Assembly: GCF_945957265.1 (NCBI RefSeq)
Contig: NZ_CAMFKO010000010.1
Span: 44,885-108,884 of the forward strand
Source: an uncultured Dechloromonas sp.
GTDB taxonomy: Bacteria; Pseudomonadota; Gammaproteobacteria; Burkholderiales; Rhodocyclaceae
Length of the DNA stretch: 64,000 nt
Direction: 5' to 3'
Made by a program: the position numbers and the translations under genes. The notes below the pieces were generated by a model. That model saw nothing but the letters and a program-made list of their open reading frames with translations. It did no database searches and was not told the origin of the DNA. Of this stretch, positions 27,180-42,309 are shown one piece after another (the stretch's first letter is position 1; each line of letters opens with the position of its first letter).

Positions 27180-27805
27180 GCCCGGGTGATGATGTCGCGG
27201 ATGACGTGCAGGCGGCGGTGGAAGAAGTGGTCGGCGCCGGGCACCATGACCACCGGCAGGTCGAGCGGCAAGGCCCACGCGAAGACGTTGCCCGGCGGTA
27301 CCAGCGTGTCGTCGGAGCCGTGGATGACGATGGTGTCGTGCGGCACGGCCTCGGTGTCGTAGTGGCGGGTGTCTTCCACGTAGCCGGCCGCCGTGCCGAC
27401 CAGCACCAGGCGCTGGGCCGGGTGGCCGGCTTCCTTGAGGCGCTTGGCGACGCGGCTCTGGCAGTAGGCGCCGAAGGAGAAGCCGCTGAGGACCACCGGC
27501 AGGTCGCCGCAGCGGCGCTTGGCTTCCTCGAGCACGGCGAGCAGGTCTTCGGTCTCGCCGCGGCCCTCGTCGTGCACGCCCTCGCTGTCGCCGACGCCGC
27601 GGAAATTGGGACGGAAGGCGGCATAGCCGAGGCTGACGAAGGTGCGCGCCAGGGTGTAGGCGACCTTGTTGGTATTGGCGCCGCCGCCGAGCGGATGCGG
27701 GTGGGCGACCAGGGCGATGCCTTTCGGCGCGTCCGGGCGTTCCATGATGATCTCGATCTTGCCGGCCGGGCCGTCGATCAGGAGTTTTTCTTCGGGTGCT
27801 CTCAT
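27167..27805 (-). CDS. Alpha/beta hydrolase
   Basis: [20 protein letters not shown]. Confidence 0.85.
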   Translation of the reverse strand: MRAPEEKLLIDGPAGKIEIIMERPDAPKGIALVAHPHPLGGGANTNKVAYTLARTFVSLGYAAFRPNFRGVGDSEGVHDEGRGETEDLLAVLEEAKRRCGDLPVVLSGFSFGAYCQSRVAKRLKEAGHPAQRLVLVGTAAGYVEDTRHYDTEAVPHDTIVIHGSDDTLVPPGNVFAWALPLDLPVVMVPGADHFFHRRLHVIRDIITRAWRH

Positions 27806-27809
27806 GGCG

Positions 27810-28118
27810 TCAGATCTTCAGGCGTTCGACGACCTTGCCGCCGATCAGGTGTTCCTGGATGATTTCCTCGACGTCTTCCTTGTCGACATAGGTGTACCAG
27901 ACGGCTTCCGGGTAGACCACCATGACCGGGCCGTTGTCGCAGCGGTCGAGGCAGCCGGCCTTGTTGATCCGGACCTTGCCCTCGCCCTTCATCTTGAGCT
28001 GGGCGATGCGATCCTTGGCATAGGCCTGCATTTCGCTGGCGCCCAGGGCATTGCAGCAAGTCTCGCCGGGCTCGCGCTGGTTGCAGCAAAAAAAGACGTG
28101 GTGTTTGAAATGGCTCAT
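27810..28118 (-). CDS. (2Fe-2S) ferredoxin-like protein
   Basis: HHVFFCCNQREPGETCC...KAGCLDRCDNGPVMVVYPE. Confidence 0.88.
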   Translation of the reverse strand: MSHFKHHVFFCCNQREPGETCCNALGASEMQAYAKDRIAQLKMKGEGKVRINKAGCLDRCDNGPVMVVYPEAVWYTYVDKEDVEEIIQEHLIGGKVVERLKI

Positions 28119-28172
28119 GCGGGTTCTCCTGTGCAGACCCGCATTATAGGCGAGGGGTCGGGGCGTGGGCGC

Positions 28173-30491
28173 TTATGCGCCTGCCTGCTCCGCCGTTCGG
28201 GCGCGCGGCCGGGACAGGCTGGTCAGCAGGAGCTTGAGAAAGCTGTCCGGATCGATGGGCTTGGTGGCGAAGTGATCCATGCCGGCCGCCAGGCAGCGCT
28301 CCCGGTCGTCGGCGAAGGCGTTGGCGGTCATGGCGATGATCAGCAGATCGCCTCCCCCGGGCAGCGCGCGGATATGGCGGGTCGCTTCGAGGCCGTCCAT
28401 TTCCGGCATCTGCATGTCCATCAGGATCAGGTCGTAGCGGCGCTGGCCGGCCATGCGGACCGCCTCGACGCCGTTCTCGGCGGTGTCGACATGGAAACCG
28501 ATATCTTCGAGGAGGATCTGCGCCACCTCGCGGTTCACCGGCTCGTCCTCCACCAGCAGGACGGGAATCCCGGCATACATCCGGTGCAGCGTGGCTTCGC
28601 AATCGTCGGGATGCTCCGGCTCGGGCATCGGGACATCCGCCGATTTCCCCAGGCGGGCGGTGAACCAGAAGCGGCTTCCCTGCCCCGGCTCGCTGTACAC
28701 CCCGACCTCGCCGCCCATGGCCGTGGCGATGTGCGCGGTGATGGCGAGCCCCAGGCCGGTGCCGCCGTATTTCCGGGTGGTCGACCCGTCGGCCTGCTCG
28801 AAGGCGTTGAACAGGCGCGCCTGGGCTTCGGGCGCGATGCCGATGCCGCTATCCTCGACCTCGAAGCGCAGGATCACGTGTTCCGTCTCGTCGGCCTGAA
28901 CGCGCATGCGCAATGCGACGGTGCCCCGCTCGGTGAATTTCACCGCATTCGACGCGTAGTTGAGCAGGCATTGCTGGAGGCGCGTCTGGTCGCCGATCAG
29001 GCGCGCCGGCAGATCGGCAGGCAATTCGCAGATCAGGTGCAGGCGTTTTTCGAGCACGCGCTCGTGCAGCATGGAGCGGACGTTCTCGAACAGCGTCGCC
29101 GGTTCGAACGGCGCTTCCTCCAGTACCAGCTTCCCGGCCTCGATCTTGGAGAGATCGAGCACCATGTTGATGACTTCGAGCAGATGCTGGCTGGCGGCCT
29201 CCAGCTTGCCGAGGCGGCTGCTCTGCTCCGGCGCCAGGCCGCCGCGGCGGATCAGCAGCGCCATGCCGTTGATGGCATTGAGCGGGGTGCGGATTTCGTG
29301 GCTCATGTTGGCCAGGAAGATGCTCTTGGCGAGATTGGCCTGCTCGGCGGCCTCCTTGGCCAGGGAAAGGGCGACGGTCCGTTCGTCGACGCGCGCCTCG
29401 AGCTGGGTGTTGAGGTCGCGCAGCTCCTGCTCGCGGGCCAGGATGGCGCCGGCCATGTGGCCGATGTCGGAAGACAGGCGGTTGAATTCCACGATCCGTC
29501 CGCGCGGCCACTGGTTGGCCGTTTGCCCGAGGGCGAGCTGGTGCGCCCGGCGGACGATGCCGGACAGCGGCCGCATCAGGCGCCGGGCCGCGTAGAGCGA
29601 AAGCAGCGCGCCGATGGCCAGCGAGGCCACGAAGCCGCCGACCACGATCAGCACCGTCATGCGGATTTCCGGGTTGGCGAAACCGGCCGGCAGGCGGGCG
29701 ATGAACGACCAGCCGAGCGCCTGCGAGCGGGCGCCGCCGACGTAGTACTGGCGGCCGGCGAAGCTGAACTGGGTGGGCAGTTCCGTGCCCTTGAGCACGG
29801 CGTTGAGGATAGGCGAGTTGTAGAGGTTGAGGCCGCCGAGCAGCTTGGTCGATTCGGTGTCGGCCAGCAGTTCGCCCCGCTGGTCGATGACCCAGATGGC
29901 CCGCTGCTTGTCGACCGGGTTGCGGTCGAGGATGTTGAGCAGGTAGTCGAGCGGTATCTCGGCGAGCAGCACGCGGCCGCCGCTGGCCGGCACGGCGAGG
30001 CCGACGGTGACGACGCCGCTGAGCGACGAGAGGTACTTGTCGCTCCACACCGGCGCGCCCCGCTGGCTGGCTTCGCGGAAGAGCGGCGTCGCCGACAGGT
30101 CGCTGCCGAGCACTTCGCGCTCCAGGTGGCGATATTCGGGGGTCAGTCCGGCGTTGATCACGTCGCCCTCCGGCGACAGAAGGTACAGCGCCCGGAACAC
30201 CTTGCCGCCGACCACCGCCTGGCTGATCAGGGTGGCCGGCGCTTCGCTGTTGAGCAGCGCCGTGGCGACCAGGGCCAGCTGTTCCTGCTGCGCCAGCATC
30301 TGCATCTCGATGCGGAAGGCCAGTTCGCGGGCATCGCTTTCGGCGCGGGTGCGAATCTCGGACTCCAGTTGCGGAATGCGGATCAGCAGAAAGATGGAGC
30401 CGACGATCAGGAAGGTCAGCGTCGACGTGACGGCCAGCAGCACGCCGAGGTAGGCATGCAGGGGCCATTCACGCTGTCGGGTTGGCATCAC
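28173..30491 (-). CDS. Hybrid sensor histidine kinase/response regulator
   Basis: [17 protein letters not shown], HATPase, receiver [16 protein letters not shown]. Confidence 0.92.
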   Translation of the reverse strand: MMPTRQREWPLHAYLGVLLAVTSTLTFLIVGSIFLLIRIPQLESEIRTRAESDARELAFRIEMQMLAQQEQLALVATALLNSEAPATLISQAVVGGKVFRALYLLSPEGDVINAGLTPEYRHLEREVLGSDLSATPLFREASQRGAPVWSDKYLSSLSGVVTVGLAVPASGGRVLLAEIPLDYLLNILDRNPVDKQRAIWVIDQRGELLADTESTKLLGGLNLYNSPILNAVLKGTELPTQFSFAGRQYYVGGARSQALGWSFIARLPAGFANPEIRMTVLIVVGGFVASLAIGALLSLYAARRLMRPLSGIVRRAHQLALGQTANQWPRGRIVEFNRLSSDIGHMAGAILAREQELRDLNTQLEARVDERTVALSLAKEAAEQANLAKSIFLANMSHEIRTPLNAINGMALLIRRGGLAPEQSSRLGKLEAASQHLLEVINMVLDLSKIEAGKLVLEEAPFEPATLFENVRSMLHERVLEKRLHLICELPADLPARLIGDQTRLQQCLLNYASNAVKFTERGTVALRMRVQADETEHVILRFEVEDSGIGIAPEAQARLFNAFEQADGSTTRKYGGTGLGLAITAHIATAMGGEVGVYSEPGQGSRFWFTARLGKSADVPMPEPEHPDDCEATLHRMYAGIPVLLVEDEPVNREVAQILLEDIGFHVDTAENGVEAVRMAGQRRYDLILMDMQMPEMDGLEATRHIRALPGGGDLLIIAMTANAFADDRERCLAAGMDHFATKPIDPDSFLKLLLTSLSRPRARTAEQAGA

Positions 30492-31597
30492 TTGACCTGT
30501 ACCGGCGCATCGCCGCGAATCTCGGTGAAATAGACCTTGCGCGTCGCGTCGCCATAGGCATCGAAGCGGATTTCCTGCTGCACGCCCTGGTAGGGGCCGT
30601 ACTTGAGCAGGGCCGGCTTCATGCCTTCGCCGGCCTCCCGCTTCTTCATGGCGGCGAACACGATGTTGGCCGTGTCGTAGGCGAGCAGGGAGAACGAACC
30701 GAACTCGCGCTGGAAGCGTGTCTTGAAGGCGTTACGGAAGTTCAGGTAGGCCGCGCTGTCGTCGCTGCGGTTGTAGGCGTGCGTCATCAGCAGGCCATCC
30801 ACGGCGCTGCCGCCCATCTCGACCAGCGCTTCGGCCGAGGCCGCCCATTCGGACGAGCTGAGCGGCAGGCCGGGGGCCTGCCGGCGCGCCTGCTGGGCGA
30901 GCCGCGAGGTGTCGAGGGTGCTGGCGACCAGCACCAGCGCATCGGGTTTCGATTCGAGCAGGTGGGCAACGACATCGGAAAAGCGGGTGCCGCCGGCCGA
31001 CTCGAAACCGGCGGTCGCGCTGGTGCTGCCGCCCAGTTTTTCGAACTCGGCCGAGAAGGCCTCGATCCAGGTACCGCTGAACGGCAGGTTGGAGGCATCG
31101 AAAGCGAGCCCGGCCCGGCGCGCGCCGCGCTCGTAAACGACCCGGGCATGCTGGATGGCGGCTTCGCGCGTGGTGCAATTGACGCGGAAGAAGTTGTCGT
31201 CCTTGCCGTAGAAATTGGTCGATGCGACGGTCGGGCTGATCATCACCTGGCCGGCCTTGTCCATCAGCGGCAGCACGACGGTGGCCATCGAACTGGTGAC
31301 CGGGCCGATGATGATGTCGGGGCGCAGGGCGATCAGCTCCTGGGCGGCGAGCTCGGCCTTGGCCTTGTCCTGCCCGTCGTCGCGGACGATCAGCTCGATC
31401 TTGCGGCCGTTGATGCCGCCCGCCTCGTTCTGTTGCTCAATGGCCAGGATCACGCCGTTGCGGACGCTCTCGCCGAAGTCGGAGCCGCGGTCGGAGAGGC
31501 CGGCCAGCAGGCCGATGCGTATGGGTTCGGGCGGGGCGCAGGCGGCCAGCGCCCAGGCCAGGGCGAGCGCCCCCGCGAGCAAGGATGGTTTTCCCAA
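30488..31597 (-). CDS. ABC-type substrate-binding lipoprotein (Peripla_BP_6-like)
   Basis: [58 protein letters not shown] overlap with the kinase. Confidence 0.87.
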   Translation of the reverse strand: MGKPSLLAGALALAWALAACAPPEPIRIGLLAGLSDRGSDFGESVRNGVILAIEQQNEAGGINGRKIELIVRDDGQDKAKAELAAQELIALRPDIIIGPVTSSMATVVLPLMDKAGQVMISPTVASTNFYGKDDNFFRVNCTTREAAIQHARVVYERGARRAGLAFDASNLPFSGTWIEAFSAEFEKLGGSTSATAGFESAGGTRFSDVVAHLLESKPDALVLVASTLDTSRLAQQARRQAPGLPLSSSEWAASAEALVEMGGSAVDGLLMTHAYNRSDDSAAYLNFRNAFKTRFQREFGSFSLLAYDTANIVFAAMKKREAGEGMKPALLKYGPYQGVQQEIRFDAYGDATRKVYFTEIRGDAPVQVK

Positions 31598-31711
31598 GGC
31601 ATCTCCTCCGCTTTGCTGGTTATTGTTTTTCTATGTTTACGACTAGCTTACGCCATTCTAAGCCAAGCATCGGCATCGGGGCGCTTCCGTCTCCGGGCGC
31701 GCCGGCGGTGA

Positions 31712-34435
<2,724 letters not shown>

Positions 34436-34466
34436 AGGCCTCGACGCCAGTCTAGCGCAGCCTGCC

Positions 34467-35525
34467 CTAGCCGCGCCGGCTGGCCAGGAGCAGGAAGGGC
34501 AGCGTCAGGAAGGGCCAGGCCGTGGCGACCAGGCGGGTGAGGCCGTTGAAATTGAGGAAGTGCCCCTGGCGCCAGGTGGCCAGGGCGGCGGCCGAGTAGG
34601 GGTTGGGCGGCGCCAGGTTGACCAGCACGGTGCCCGCCATCAGCGACAGGGCGGCGATCATCAGCCGCGGTGTCGGCGGCAGGGCGATGGCGATGGCCAG
34701 GATGGCCGCCCCGACCAGCAGCCCGAGGCGGGAGCCCTGCGTCAGCCAGGACAAGGCGTCGGCCGGGCTGACCAGGACGGCCGTGGCGAGCGTGGCGACG
34801 ACCAGGCTGAGCAGCAGGAACAGCGGCACGACGGCGTAGGCCACGGCCAGGCGGGCACTCAGCATGCGCACGATGAGCCCGACCGCGACCGCGTTGAAGG
34901 CGGTAATGCTGGCTTCGATCATGACGAAGCTTTCCGCGGCGAAGGGTACGGCGCCGGTCAGGCCGAACAGCTGGCGGACATCGCCGGCGCCGAAGAGGAG
35001 CGTTTCGGGCGACAGCGGCACGAGCAGCCACAGCCCGAGCAGGGTCAGGCCGAGTTCGGCGTGCGGGATGGGGGCGATCAGCCGGTGTTCGAGGGCGGCG
35101 ACGCGGGCGAAGATGCGCGGCCCGACCGCCTTCGCCCAGAGCGCGCCGAGCAGTCCGCCGAGGCTGTTGCAGGCGAGGTCGAGGTTGGAGGGCACGCGCG
35201 ACGGCAGCCAGGTCTGCAGGGTTTCCAGTCCGAAACTGACACCGGCGGCGAGCAGCGTGGCGACGACCAGGGCCGTGTAGCGGCCGGGCAGGCGGCTCAG
35301 TGCCAGCGTCAGGAAAAAGCCGAGCGGCAGGTAGACGGCGACGTTGGCGGCCAGGTCGAAGGCCGTCCAGTAGCGCGGCCAGCCGCCTTCGAGAAAGGCG
35401 ATCGGCGAGACGCCGGTATCGCGCCAGCCGCTGAACGGGTGCAGGCTGCCGTAGACGACCAGGCCGAACCAGGCGAGCGCGAGGTAGGTGGCGAAACGGA
35501 CGGGGCCAAGGCTGGAATGGGGCAT
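34467..35525 (-). CDS. VanZ-like family protein
   Basis: 352 aa multi-TM; GSLHPFSGWRDTG, DLAANVAVYLPLGFFL. Confidence 0.8.
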   Translation of the reverse strand: MPHSSLGPVRFATYLALAWFGLVVYGSLHPFSGWRDTGVSPIAFLEGGWPRYWTAFDLAANVAVYLPLGFFLTLALSRLPGRYTALVVATLLAAGVSFGLETLQTWLPSRVPSNLDLACNSLGGLLGALWAKAVGPRIFARVAALEHRLIAPIPHAELGLTLLGLWLLVPLSPETLLFGAGDVRQLFGLTGAVPFAAESFVMIEASITAFNAVAVGLIVRMLSARLAVAYAVVPLFLLLSLVVATLATAVLVSPADALSWLTQGSRLGLLVGAAILAIAIALPPTPRLMIAALSLMAGTVLVNLAPPNPYSAAALATWRQGHFLNFNGLTRLVATAWPFLTLPFLLLASRRG

Positions 35526-35632
35526 GCCTTGATTTTAGGGGCTTTCCGGGAAGGCGTCAGCTTCGCCGTCTGGAAACACAGGTTTCCGGCGAACGGCGAA
35601 ATGCCCGTTTTCCGGTCACAGTGTGACTGAAA

Positions 35633-37129
35633 TCAGTGGCGATGCGGCGGCTCGACGGCGTGGTGCGTTTCGGCGGCGGCCCGGTGGTGCAGCGCCTCGT
35701 GTATGTCTTCCGCCGCCTGCCGGTGGCCGACCCATTGCGGCAGCAGCGAGCCGACGACCATGCCGAGTATGCTGACGCCGAGGCCGATCAGCTGGGGCGG
35801 CACCAGGCTGGCTTCGCCGATCAGCGTTTCGATCAGCAGCCAGGAGGTCAGGCCGCCGAAAATGGCGGCCAGCGCGCCCTGCGTCGTCGCCCGCTTCCAG
35901 AAGGCGCCGAAGAAGAGCGGCACGAAGGCGCCGGCCAGCGTCACCTTGTAGGCGTTTTCGACCATCTTGAAGATGCTGGCGTTGGAATACAGCGCAAAAC
36001 CGAGCACGACCATGGCAAAACAGACGATCGAGGCGCGCATGACCTTCAGGAACTGGTGATCGCCCATGTTCGGGTAGAAGCCACGCACGATGTTTTCCGA
36101 GAAGGCGACCGACGGGGCCAGCAGCGTTGCCGACGAGCAGCTCATGATGGCCGACAGCACGGCGCCGAAGAAGATGGCCTGGGCGAAGACGGGTGTGTGC
36201 TGGAGGACCAGCGTCGGCAGCACCAGTTGCGAATCGGTCTTGAGCAGGCCGTTGAACAGCTCGGGGTCGATCAAGGTCGCCGAATAGGCGATGAACATCG
36301 GCACGAAGGTGAAGCAGAAGTAGATCGTGGCGCCGATGACCGAGCCCCACAGCGCGATCTTCTGGCTGCGCGCCGAGGTGATGCGCTGGAAGACGTCCTG
36401 CTGCGGGATGGAGCCGAGCATCATGGTGATCCAGGCGCCGAGGAAGGTCAGCCACAGCCACGGGTCGGGCGGCGGGAAGAAGTCGAGCTTGCCGGCGGCC
36501 GAGGCGTGCTGGATCACGGTTTCGACGCCGCCGGCCGGCACCGCGACGACGCTGGCGATGTAGAGCATGCCGCCCATGATCACGCCCATCTGCACGAAAT
36601 CGAGGATGGCCACCGACAGCATGCCGCCGAAGGTGGTGTAGGTGAGCACGATGGCGGCGCCGAGGATCATGCCGGCCGTCTGGCTGACGAAATCGTTGGT
36701 CACGACGTTGAAGACCAGGCCCAGCGCCTTGATCTGGGCCGATACCCAGCCCAGGTAGGAGGCGACGATGCACAGCGTGGTCAGCACTTCGACGCTGCGG
36801 TTGTAGCGCATGCGGAAGTAGTCGCCGAGGGTCAGGATGTTGAGCTTGTAGAGTTTCCGGGCGAAAAAGAAACCGGCGATGATCAGGCACATCGAGGAGC
36901 CGAAGGGGTCGGCGACGACGCCGGTCAGGCCTTCCTTGACGAAGGTGGCGGAGACGCCGAACACGGCCTCGGCGCCGAACCAGGTGGCGAAAACCGTGGC
37001 GGTGACCACCGGCAGCGGCAGGTGGCGGCCGGCGACGGCGAAGTCCTTGGCGCTATGGACGCGGGTGGCTGCGTAGAGGCCGATGCCGATGGAAAGCAGC
37101 AGGTAGAGGACGACGAACCAGATCAGCAT
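35633..37129 (-). CDS. Sodium:solute symporter family protein
   Basis: 498 aa multi-TM, SSS-like signatures. Confidence 0.87.
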   Translation of the reverse strand: MLIWFVVLYLLLSIGIGLYAATRVHSAKDFAVAGRHLPLPVVTATVFATWFGAEAVFGVSATFVKEGLTGVVADPFGSSMCLIIAGFFFARKLYKLNILTLGDYFRMRYNRSVEVLTTLCIVASYLGWVSAQIKALGLVFNVVTNDFVSQTAGMILGAAIVLTYTTFGGMLSVAILDFVQMGVIMGGMLYIASVVAVPAGGVETVIQHASAAGKLDFFPPPDPWLWLTFLGAWITMMLGSIPQQDVFQRITSARSQKIALWGSVIGATIYFCFTFVPMFIAYSATLIDPELFNGLLKTDSQLVLPTLVLQHTPVFAQAIFFGAVLSAIMSCSSATLLAPSVAFSENIVRGFYPNMGDHQFLKVMRASIVCFAMVVLGFALYSNASIFKMVENAYKVTLAGAFVPLFFGAFWKRATTQGALAAIFGGLTSWLLIETLIGEASLVPPQLIGLGVSILGMVVGSLLPQWVGHRQAAEDIHEALHHRAAAETHHAVEPPHRH

Positions 37130-37199
37130 GGGCGCGCAACCGACAAGCTAAGGGGTTGAAATTGCGCGGATTATAAGGTTATTGCGCGTTTTCGCGGCG

Positions 37200-37853
37200 T
37201 CAAAAAGGCGGCTCGCTGTGAAAATCCATGCGCTCGCCGGTTGCCGGGTGCATAAAGCCCAGATCCATCGCGTGCAGCAGCAGGCGATCAGCCATTTTTT
37301 CCGCCGGCCCGCCGTACAGATCGTCGCCAAGGATGGGATGCTGCAGGGACATCATGTGCACCCGCAGCTGGTGCGAACGGCCGGTGACCGGTTCGAGCGC
37401 GACGCGGGTCGTCTGCTTTTCGGTATCGCGGCCGAGCACGCGGAAGCGCGTCTGCGACGGCCGGCCCTCGTCGAAATCGACCTTCTGCTTCGGCCGGTTC
37501 GGCCAGTCCACGATCAGCGGCAGGTCCACGCCGCCCTCGTCGTAGGGCAGCAGGCCGGCCAGCACGGCGACGTAGAGCTTGTCCACCTGGCGCTCCTGGA
37601 ACATCTTCGACAGCCGGCGGTGCATGTCGGCGCCGCGGGCGAAGACCAGGATGCCGGAGGTCGACATGTCCAGCCGGTGCACGGTCAGCGCATCCGGGTA
37701 TTCCTGCTGAACCCGGCTGAGCAGGCAGTCGGCCTTGTGTTCGCCGCGGCCGGGTACCGACAGCAGGCCGCAGGGCTTTTCGGCAATGATCAGGAAGTCG
37801 TCGGCAAAAACGACCGGCGAGGCGCCGGGGGGCGGGGGCAGGTAGGCAGTCAT
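37200..37853 (-). CDS. RluA-family pseudouridine synthase
   Basis: [27 protein letters not shown]. Confidence 0.9.
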   Translation of the reverse strand: MTAYLPPPPGASPVVFADDFLIIAEKPCGLLSVPGRGEHKADCLLSRVQQEYPDALTVHRLDMSTSGILVFARGADMHRRLSKMFQERQVDKLYVAVLAGLLPYDEGGVDLPLIVDWPNRPKQKVDFDEGRPSQTRFRVLGRDTEKQTTRVALEPVTGRSHQLRVHMMSLQHPILGDDLYGGPAEKMADRLLLHAMDLGFMHPATGERMDFHSEPPF

Positions 37854-38062
37854 CGGGGATCGAGGCGAATTCGGCAGCGGGCGTCCTTGAAAGCCACCGG
37901 TTCCTGCGTCCATCCTTCGCCCAGGCCGCTCTGGCGGCAGACCCGGCTGCCGTCCAGCTTGCTGACCCACCAATACCACGGAGCCGGCGCGCCGCTGGCG
38001 GCGGCGCTGGCCAGCAGCAGGAGAACGGCGGGGAGAGCGATGGGTAAACGTCTGATCGACAT
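37850..38062 (-). CDS. Small exported hypothetical protein
   Basis: [45 protein letters not shown]. Confidence 0.6.
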   Translation of the reverse strand: MSIRRLPIALPAVLLLLASAAASGAPAPWYWWVSKLDGSRVCRQSGLGEGWTQEPVAFKDARCRIRLDPR

Positions 38063-38099
38063 GAAGAATTTTCTTGCCAAGAAAAGGCGGGTCAATGTA

Positions 38100-38115
38100 C
38101 TGTACGTATACACAG
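38100..38115. promoter_or_regulatory. LexA-binding SOS box upstream of recA
   Basis: CTGTACGTATACACAG matches CTGT-N8-ACAG. Confidence 0.8.
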
Positions 38116-38243
38116 TATCCGACTGGCCGGTAGCGGTGGCGAATATACCGCGTTTGGGCCGGCACGGATGCAGGGTTTCCAGCAATTTCTATTCCATCCT
38201 TGGCCCCTGTGCCATAATCCGCTCAAATTTTCGAGGTCACCCC

Positions 38244-39269
<1,026 letters not shown>

Positions 39270-39274
39270 CCGAC

Positions 39275-39706
39275 ATGCCTGACCTGCGCGTGCGAGCCCT
39301 GCAACTCCTCACCCGGCGCGATTACAGCCGGGCCGAGCTGAAAGGCAAGCTCGCCGCGCATGCCGAATCCGAGGAAGAACTCGACGCCGTGCTCGATACC
39401 CTGCAAAGCGAACGTCTGCTGTCCGATACCCGCTACGCCGCCCAGCGCGTCGTGGCGCGGGCCGGCCGCTATGGCAATGCGCGCCTGAAGCAGGAATTGC
39501 GGCAGAAAGGCGTCGCCGACGACGACATCGCGAACGCCCTGCCGGAAGGCGGCGACGAAACCGAACGCTGCCGCAGCGTCTGGCAGCGCAAGTTCAGGGA
39601 CTTGCCGCACTCGCCGGAAGAACGTGCCAAACAGATGCGTTTCCTGCAATATCGCGGTTTTTCCAGCGAAGCCATCCGTCGCGTCCTGCGCGGAGTCGAG
39701 CAATGA
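39275..39706 (+). CDS. recX: Regulatory protein RecX
   Basis: [19 protein letters not shown]...; directly downstream of recA. Confidence 0.93.
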   Translation: MPDLRVRALQLLTRRDYSRAELKGKLAAHAESEEELDAVLDTLQSERLLSDTRYAAQRVVARAGRYGNARLKQELRQKGVADDDIANALPEGGDETERCRSVWQRKFRDLPHSPEERAKQMRFLQYRGFSSEAIRRVLRGVEQ

Positions 39707-40437
39707 CCATGTCCGCCGCCAAACTGACCGCCAACAACCTGAAGAAGCGCTACAAGGCGCGGACCGTCGTCGAGGACGTTTCCTTCGAGGTCAAGTCGGG
39801 CGAAGTGGTCGGCCTGCTTGGCCCGAACGGCGCCGGCAAGACCACCTGTTTCTACATGATCGTCGGCCTGGTGGCCGCCGACGGCGGCGAAGTCCATATC
39901 GACGACAACCGCCTGACGCACCAGCCGATGCACAGCCGGGCGCGCCTCGGCCTGTCCTACCTGCCGCAGGAGGCGTCGGTCTTCCGCAAGCTCAATGTCG
40001 AGGAAAACATCCGCGCCGTTCTCGAGCTGCAGAAGCTGCCCGAAGCCGAGCTGAACGACCGTCTCGAAGGCCTGCTCAAGGAACTGCACGTCGACCACGT
40101 GCGCCACGTCAATGCCGCCGCCCTTTCCGGCGGCGAGCGGCGCCGCGTCGAAATCGCCCGGGCGCTGGCGACCAGCCCGCGCTTCATCCTGCTCGACGAA
40201 CCCTTCGCCGGCGTCGATCCGATTGCCGTGCTGGAAATCCAGAAGATCATCCGCTTCCTGAAGGAGCGCGGCATCGGCGTGCTGATCACCGACCACAACG
40301 TGCGCGAAACGCTGGGCATCTGCGATCACGCCTACATCATCAACGCCGGAAATGTACTTGCCGCTGGACGGCCAGCCGAAATCGTGGAGAATGAAAGCGT
40401 GCGCAAGGTTTATCTCGGCGAGCACTTCAAGCTCTGA
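39703..40437 (+). CDS. lptB: LPS export ABC transporter ATP-binding protein LptB
   Basis: [39 protein letters not shown]; followed by rpoN. Confidence 0.95.
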   Translation: MTMSAAKLTANNLKKRYKARTVVEDVSFEVKSGEVVGLLGPNGAGKTTCFYMIVGLVAADGGEVHIDDNRLTHQPMHSRARLGLSYLPQEASVFRKLNVEENIRAVLELQKLPEAELNDRLEGLLKELHVDHVRHVNAAALSGGERRRVEIARALATSPRFILLDEPFAGVDPIAVLEIQKIIRFLKERGIGVLITDHNVRETLGICDHAYIINAGNVLAAGRPAEIVENESVRKVYLGEHFKL

Positions 40438-40461
40438 TCGAGTCGCACCAGACCCCAACCG

Positions 40462-41919
40462 ATGAAGCCGGCACTCCAACTCAAACTATCCCAGCACCTG
40501 GCGCTGACGCCGCAACTCCAGCAGTCGATCAAGCTGCTGCAGCTGTCGACCATCGAGATGCAACAGGAAATCGAGCGCTACCTGCTCGAGAATCCCATGC
40601 TGGAGCGCGAAGACGAAGGGCCGGAGTCCTTTGCCAACGCCCAGCAGTTCGATTCCCCGCGCAACGAGGAGTCGCGCAGCGAAAGCAGCGAAGAGCGCGA
40701 GCCGCGCGAGGACCGCGAAGCCGAGCCGCCGAGTTCCCCTTCCGAAGTCGATGACGATCGCTGGGCCTCCGATGCCGGCACCTTCACCGGCGCCGGACGC
40801 GACGAGGACGACGACAGCGACAGCCACGACATCCATGCCGCCAACGTCAGCCTGCGCGAGCATCTCGGCTGGCAGCTCGGGATGACCCAGCTGAACGAGC
40901 GCGACCGCAGCCTGGTCCGCTTCCTGATCGAGGCGCTCGATGACGACGGCTACCTCTCGGCGCCGCTGCTGGAGCTGTGGGAAACCCTGCCGCCGGAATA
41001 CGAAATCGAGCTCGAGGAGCTCGAAATCGCCCTGCGCCACATCCAGAACTTCGATCCGACCGGGATCGGCGCGCGCAACCTGCAGGAATGCCTGAGCCTG
41101 CAACTGAAGGCCTTGCCGGACGAATACGATCGCAACGTGGCGCTGCTCATCGTCGACAAGCACCTGGAGTTGCTGGCCGCCCGCGATTTCGCCAAGCTGC
41201 GCCGCGTCACCGGCTACGACGACGAAGACCTGAAGGCCGCCCAATCGCTGATCACCAGCCTGAATCCGCGCCCGGCGGCCGGCTACGCCCAGCACGAAGC
41301 CCGCTACATCACGCCGGACGTGATCGTGAAGAAGCTCAAGGGCAAGTGGACGGCCTACATCAATCCGGACGCCTATCCCCGCCTGCGCATCAACCGCCTG
41401 TATGCCGAGATTCTCGCCAAGCAGCGGCGCGGCAACGGCAACATGTCCACCCAGTTGCAGGAAGCCCGCTGGCTGATCAAGAACGTCCAGCAGCGCTTCG
41501 ACACCATCCATCGCGTCACCCAGGCCATCGTCGACCGCCAGCGCCAGTTCTTCGAGCACGGCGAAGTCGCCATGCGGCCGCTGGTCCTGCGCGAAATCGC
41601 CGACATCCTCGGCCTGCACGAATCGACCGTGTCGCGCGTGACCAGCCAGAAATACATGGCCACGCCGCGCGGCATTTTCGAACTGAAATACTTCTTCGGC
41701 AGCCATGTCGCCACCGACACCGGTGGGGCTTGTTCTGCCACGGCCATCCGCGCCCTGATCAAGCAACTGATCGGAGCCGAGGACGGCAAGAAGCCCTTGT
41801 CGGATAGTCAATTATCCGAAATACTAGGCCAGCAGGGAATCGTAGTTGCCCGACGTACGGTAGCCAAATACCGCGAGTCGCTCAACATCCCCCCGGTCAA
41901 TTTACGTAAGACCCTGTAG
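40462..41919 (+). CDS. rpoN: RNA polymerase sigma-54 factor RpoN
   Basis: LKLSQHLALTPQLQQSIKLLQLS; RpoN box ARRTVAKYRESL. Confidence 0.97.
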   Translation: MKPALQLKLSQHLALTPQLQQSIKLLQLSTIEMQQEIERYLLENPMLEREDEGPESFANAQQFDSPRNEESRSESSEEREPREDREAEPPSSPSEVDDDRWASDAGTFTGAGRDEDDDSDSHDIHAANVSLREHLGWQLGMTQLNERDRSLVRFLIEALDDDGYLSAPLLELWETLPPEYEIELEELEIALRHIQNFDPTGIGARNLQECLSLQLKALPDEYDRNVALLIVDKHLELLAARDFAKLRRVTGYDDEDLKAAQSLITSLNPRPAAGYAQHEARYITPDVIVKKLKGKWTAYINPDAYPRLRINRLYAEILAKQRRGNGNMSTQLQEARWLIKNVQQRFDTIHRVTQAIVDRQRQFFEHGEVAMRPLVLREIADILGLHESTVSRVTSQKYMATPRGIFELKYFFGSHVATDTGGACSATAIRALIKQLIGAEDGKKPLSDSQLSEILGQQGIVVARRTVAKYRESLNIPPVNLRKTL

Positions 41920-41934
41920 AGAGAGGAGAAAAAA

Positions 41935-42261
41935 GTGAATCTGCAGATCAGTGGTCATCACATCGAAGTTACCCCCGCCCTGCGCGAATACGTGGAAAAC
42001 AAGCTGGATCCCGTGATCCGTCACTTCGACAAAGTGAGCGGCGTCAACGTGGTGCTGTCGGTCGAAAAGCTGAAGCAGAAGGCCGAAGTCACCGTTCACG
42101 TCCCGGGCAAGGACATGCATGTCGAAGAGTCCGGCGACGACCTCTATGCCGCCATCGATTCGATGTTCGACAAGCTGGATCGTCAGGTCCAGAAGCACAA
42201 GCAAAAGGTCCAGGATCACCATCGCGGTGAAAAGCCCGGGCTGCATGCCGCCGCTGAATAA
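41935..42261 (+). CDS. hpf: Ribosome hibernation promoting factor
   Basis: MNLQISGHHIEVTPALREYVENKLDPVIRHF; GTG start. Confidence 0.93.
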   Translation: MNLQISGHHIEVTPALREYVENKLDPVIRHFDKVSGVNVVLSVEKLKQKAEVTVHVPGKDMHVEESGDDLYAAIDSMFDKLDRQVQKHKQKVQDHHRGEKPGLHAAAE

Positions 42262-42270
42262 GCGCCCCAT

Positions 42271-42300
42271 GGCCGCAGCGCAAGCTGCGGCCTTGTTTTA
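42271..42300 (+). terminator. Rho-independent terminator between hpf and ptsN
   Basis: GGCCGCAGC-gcaa-GCTGCGGCC followed by TTGTTTTA. Confidence 0.8.
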
Positions 42301-42309
42301 TCCGCTCCT

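Noticed and set aside
27666-30533. 955-aa plus-strand ORF
   Set aside because: Antisense to the ferredoxin and histidine kinase genes; composition typical of GC-rich shadow frames.
35575-35632. Palindromic run GGAAACaCAGGTTTCC and TCACAGTGTGA
   Set aside because: Probably terminator/operator-like intergenic sequence near the symporter 3' end; not distinctive enough to assign a function.
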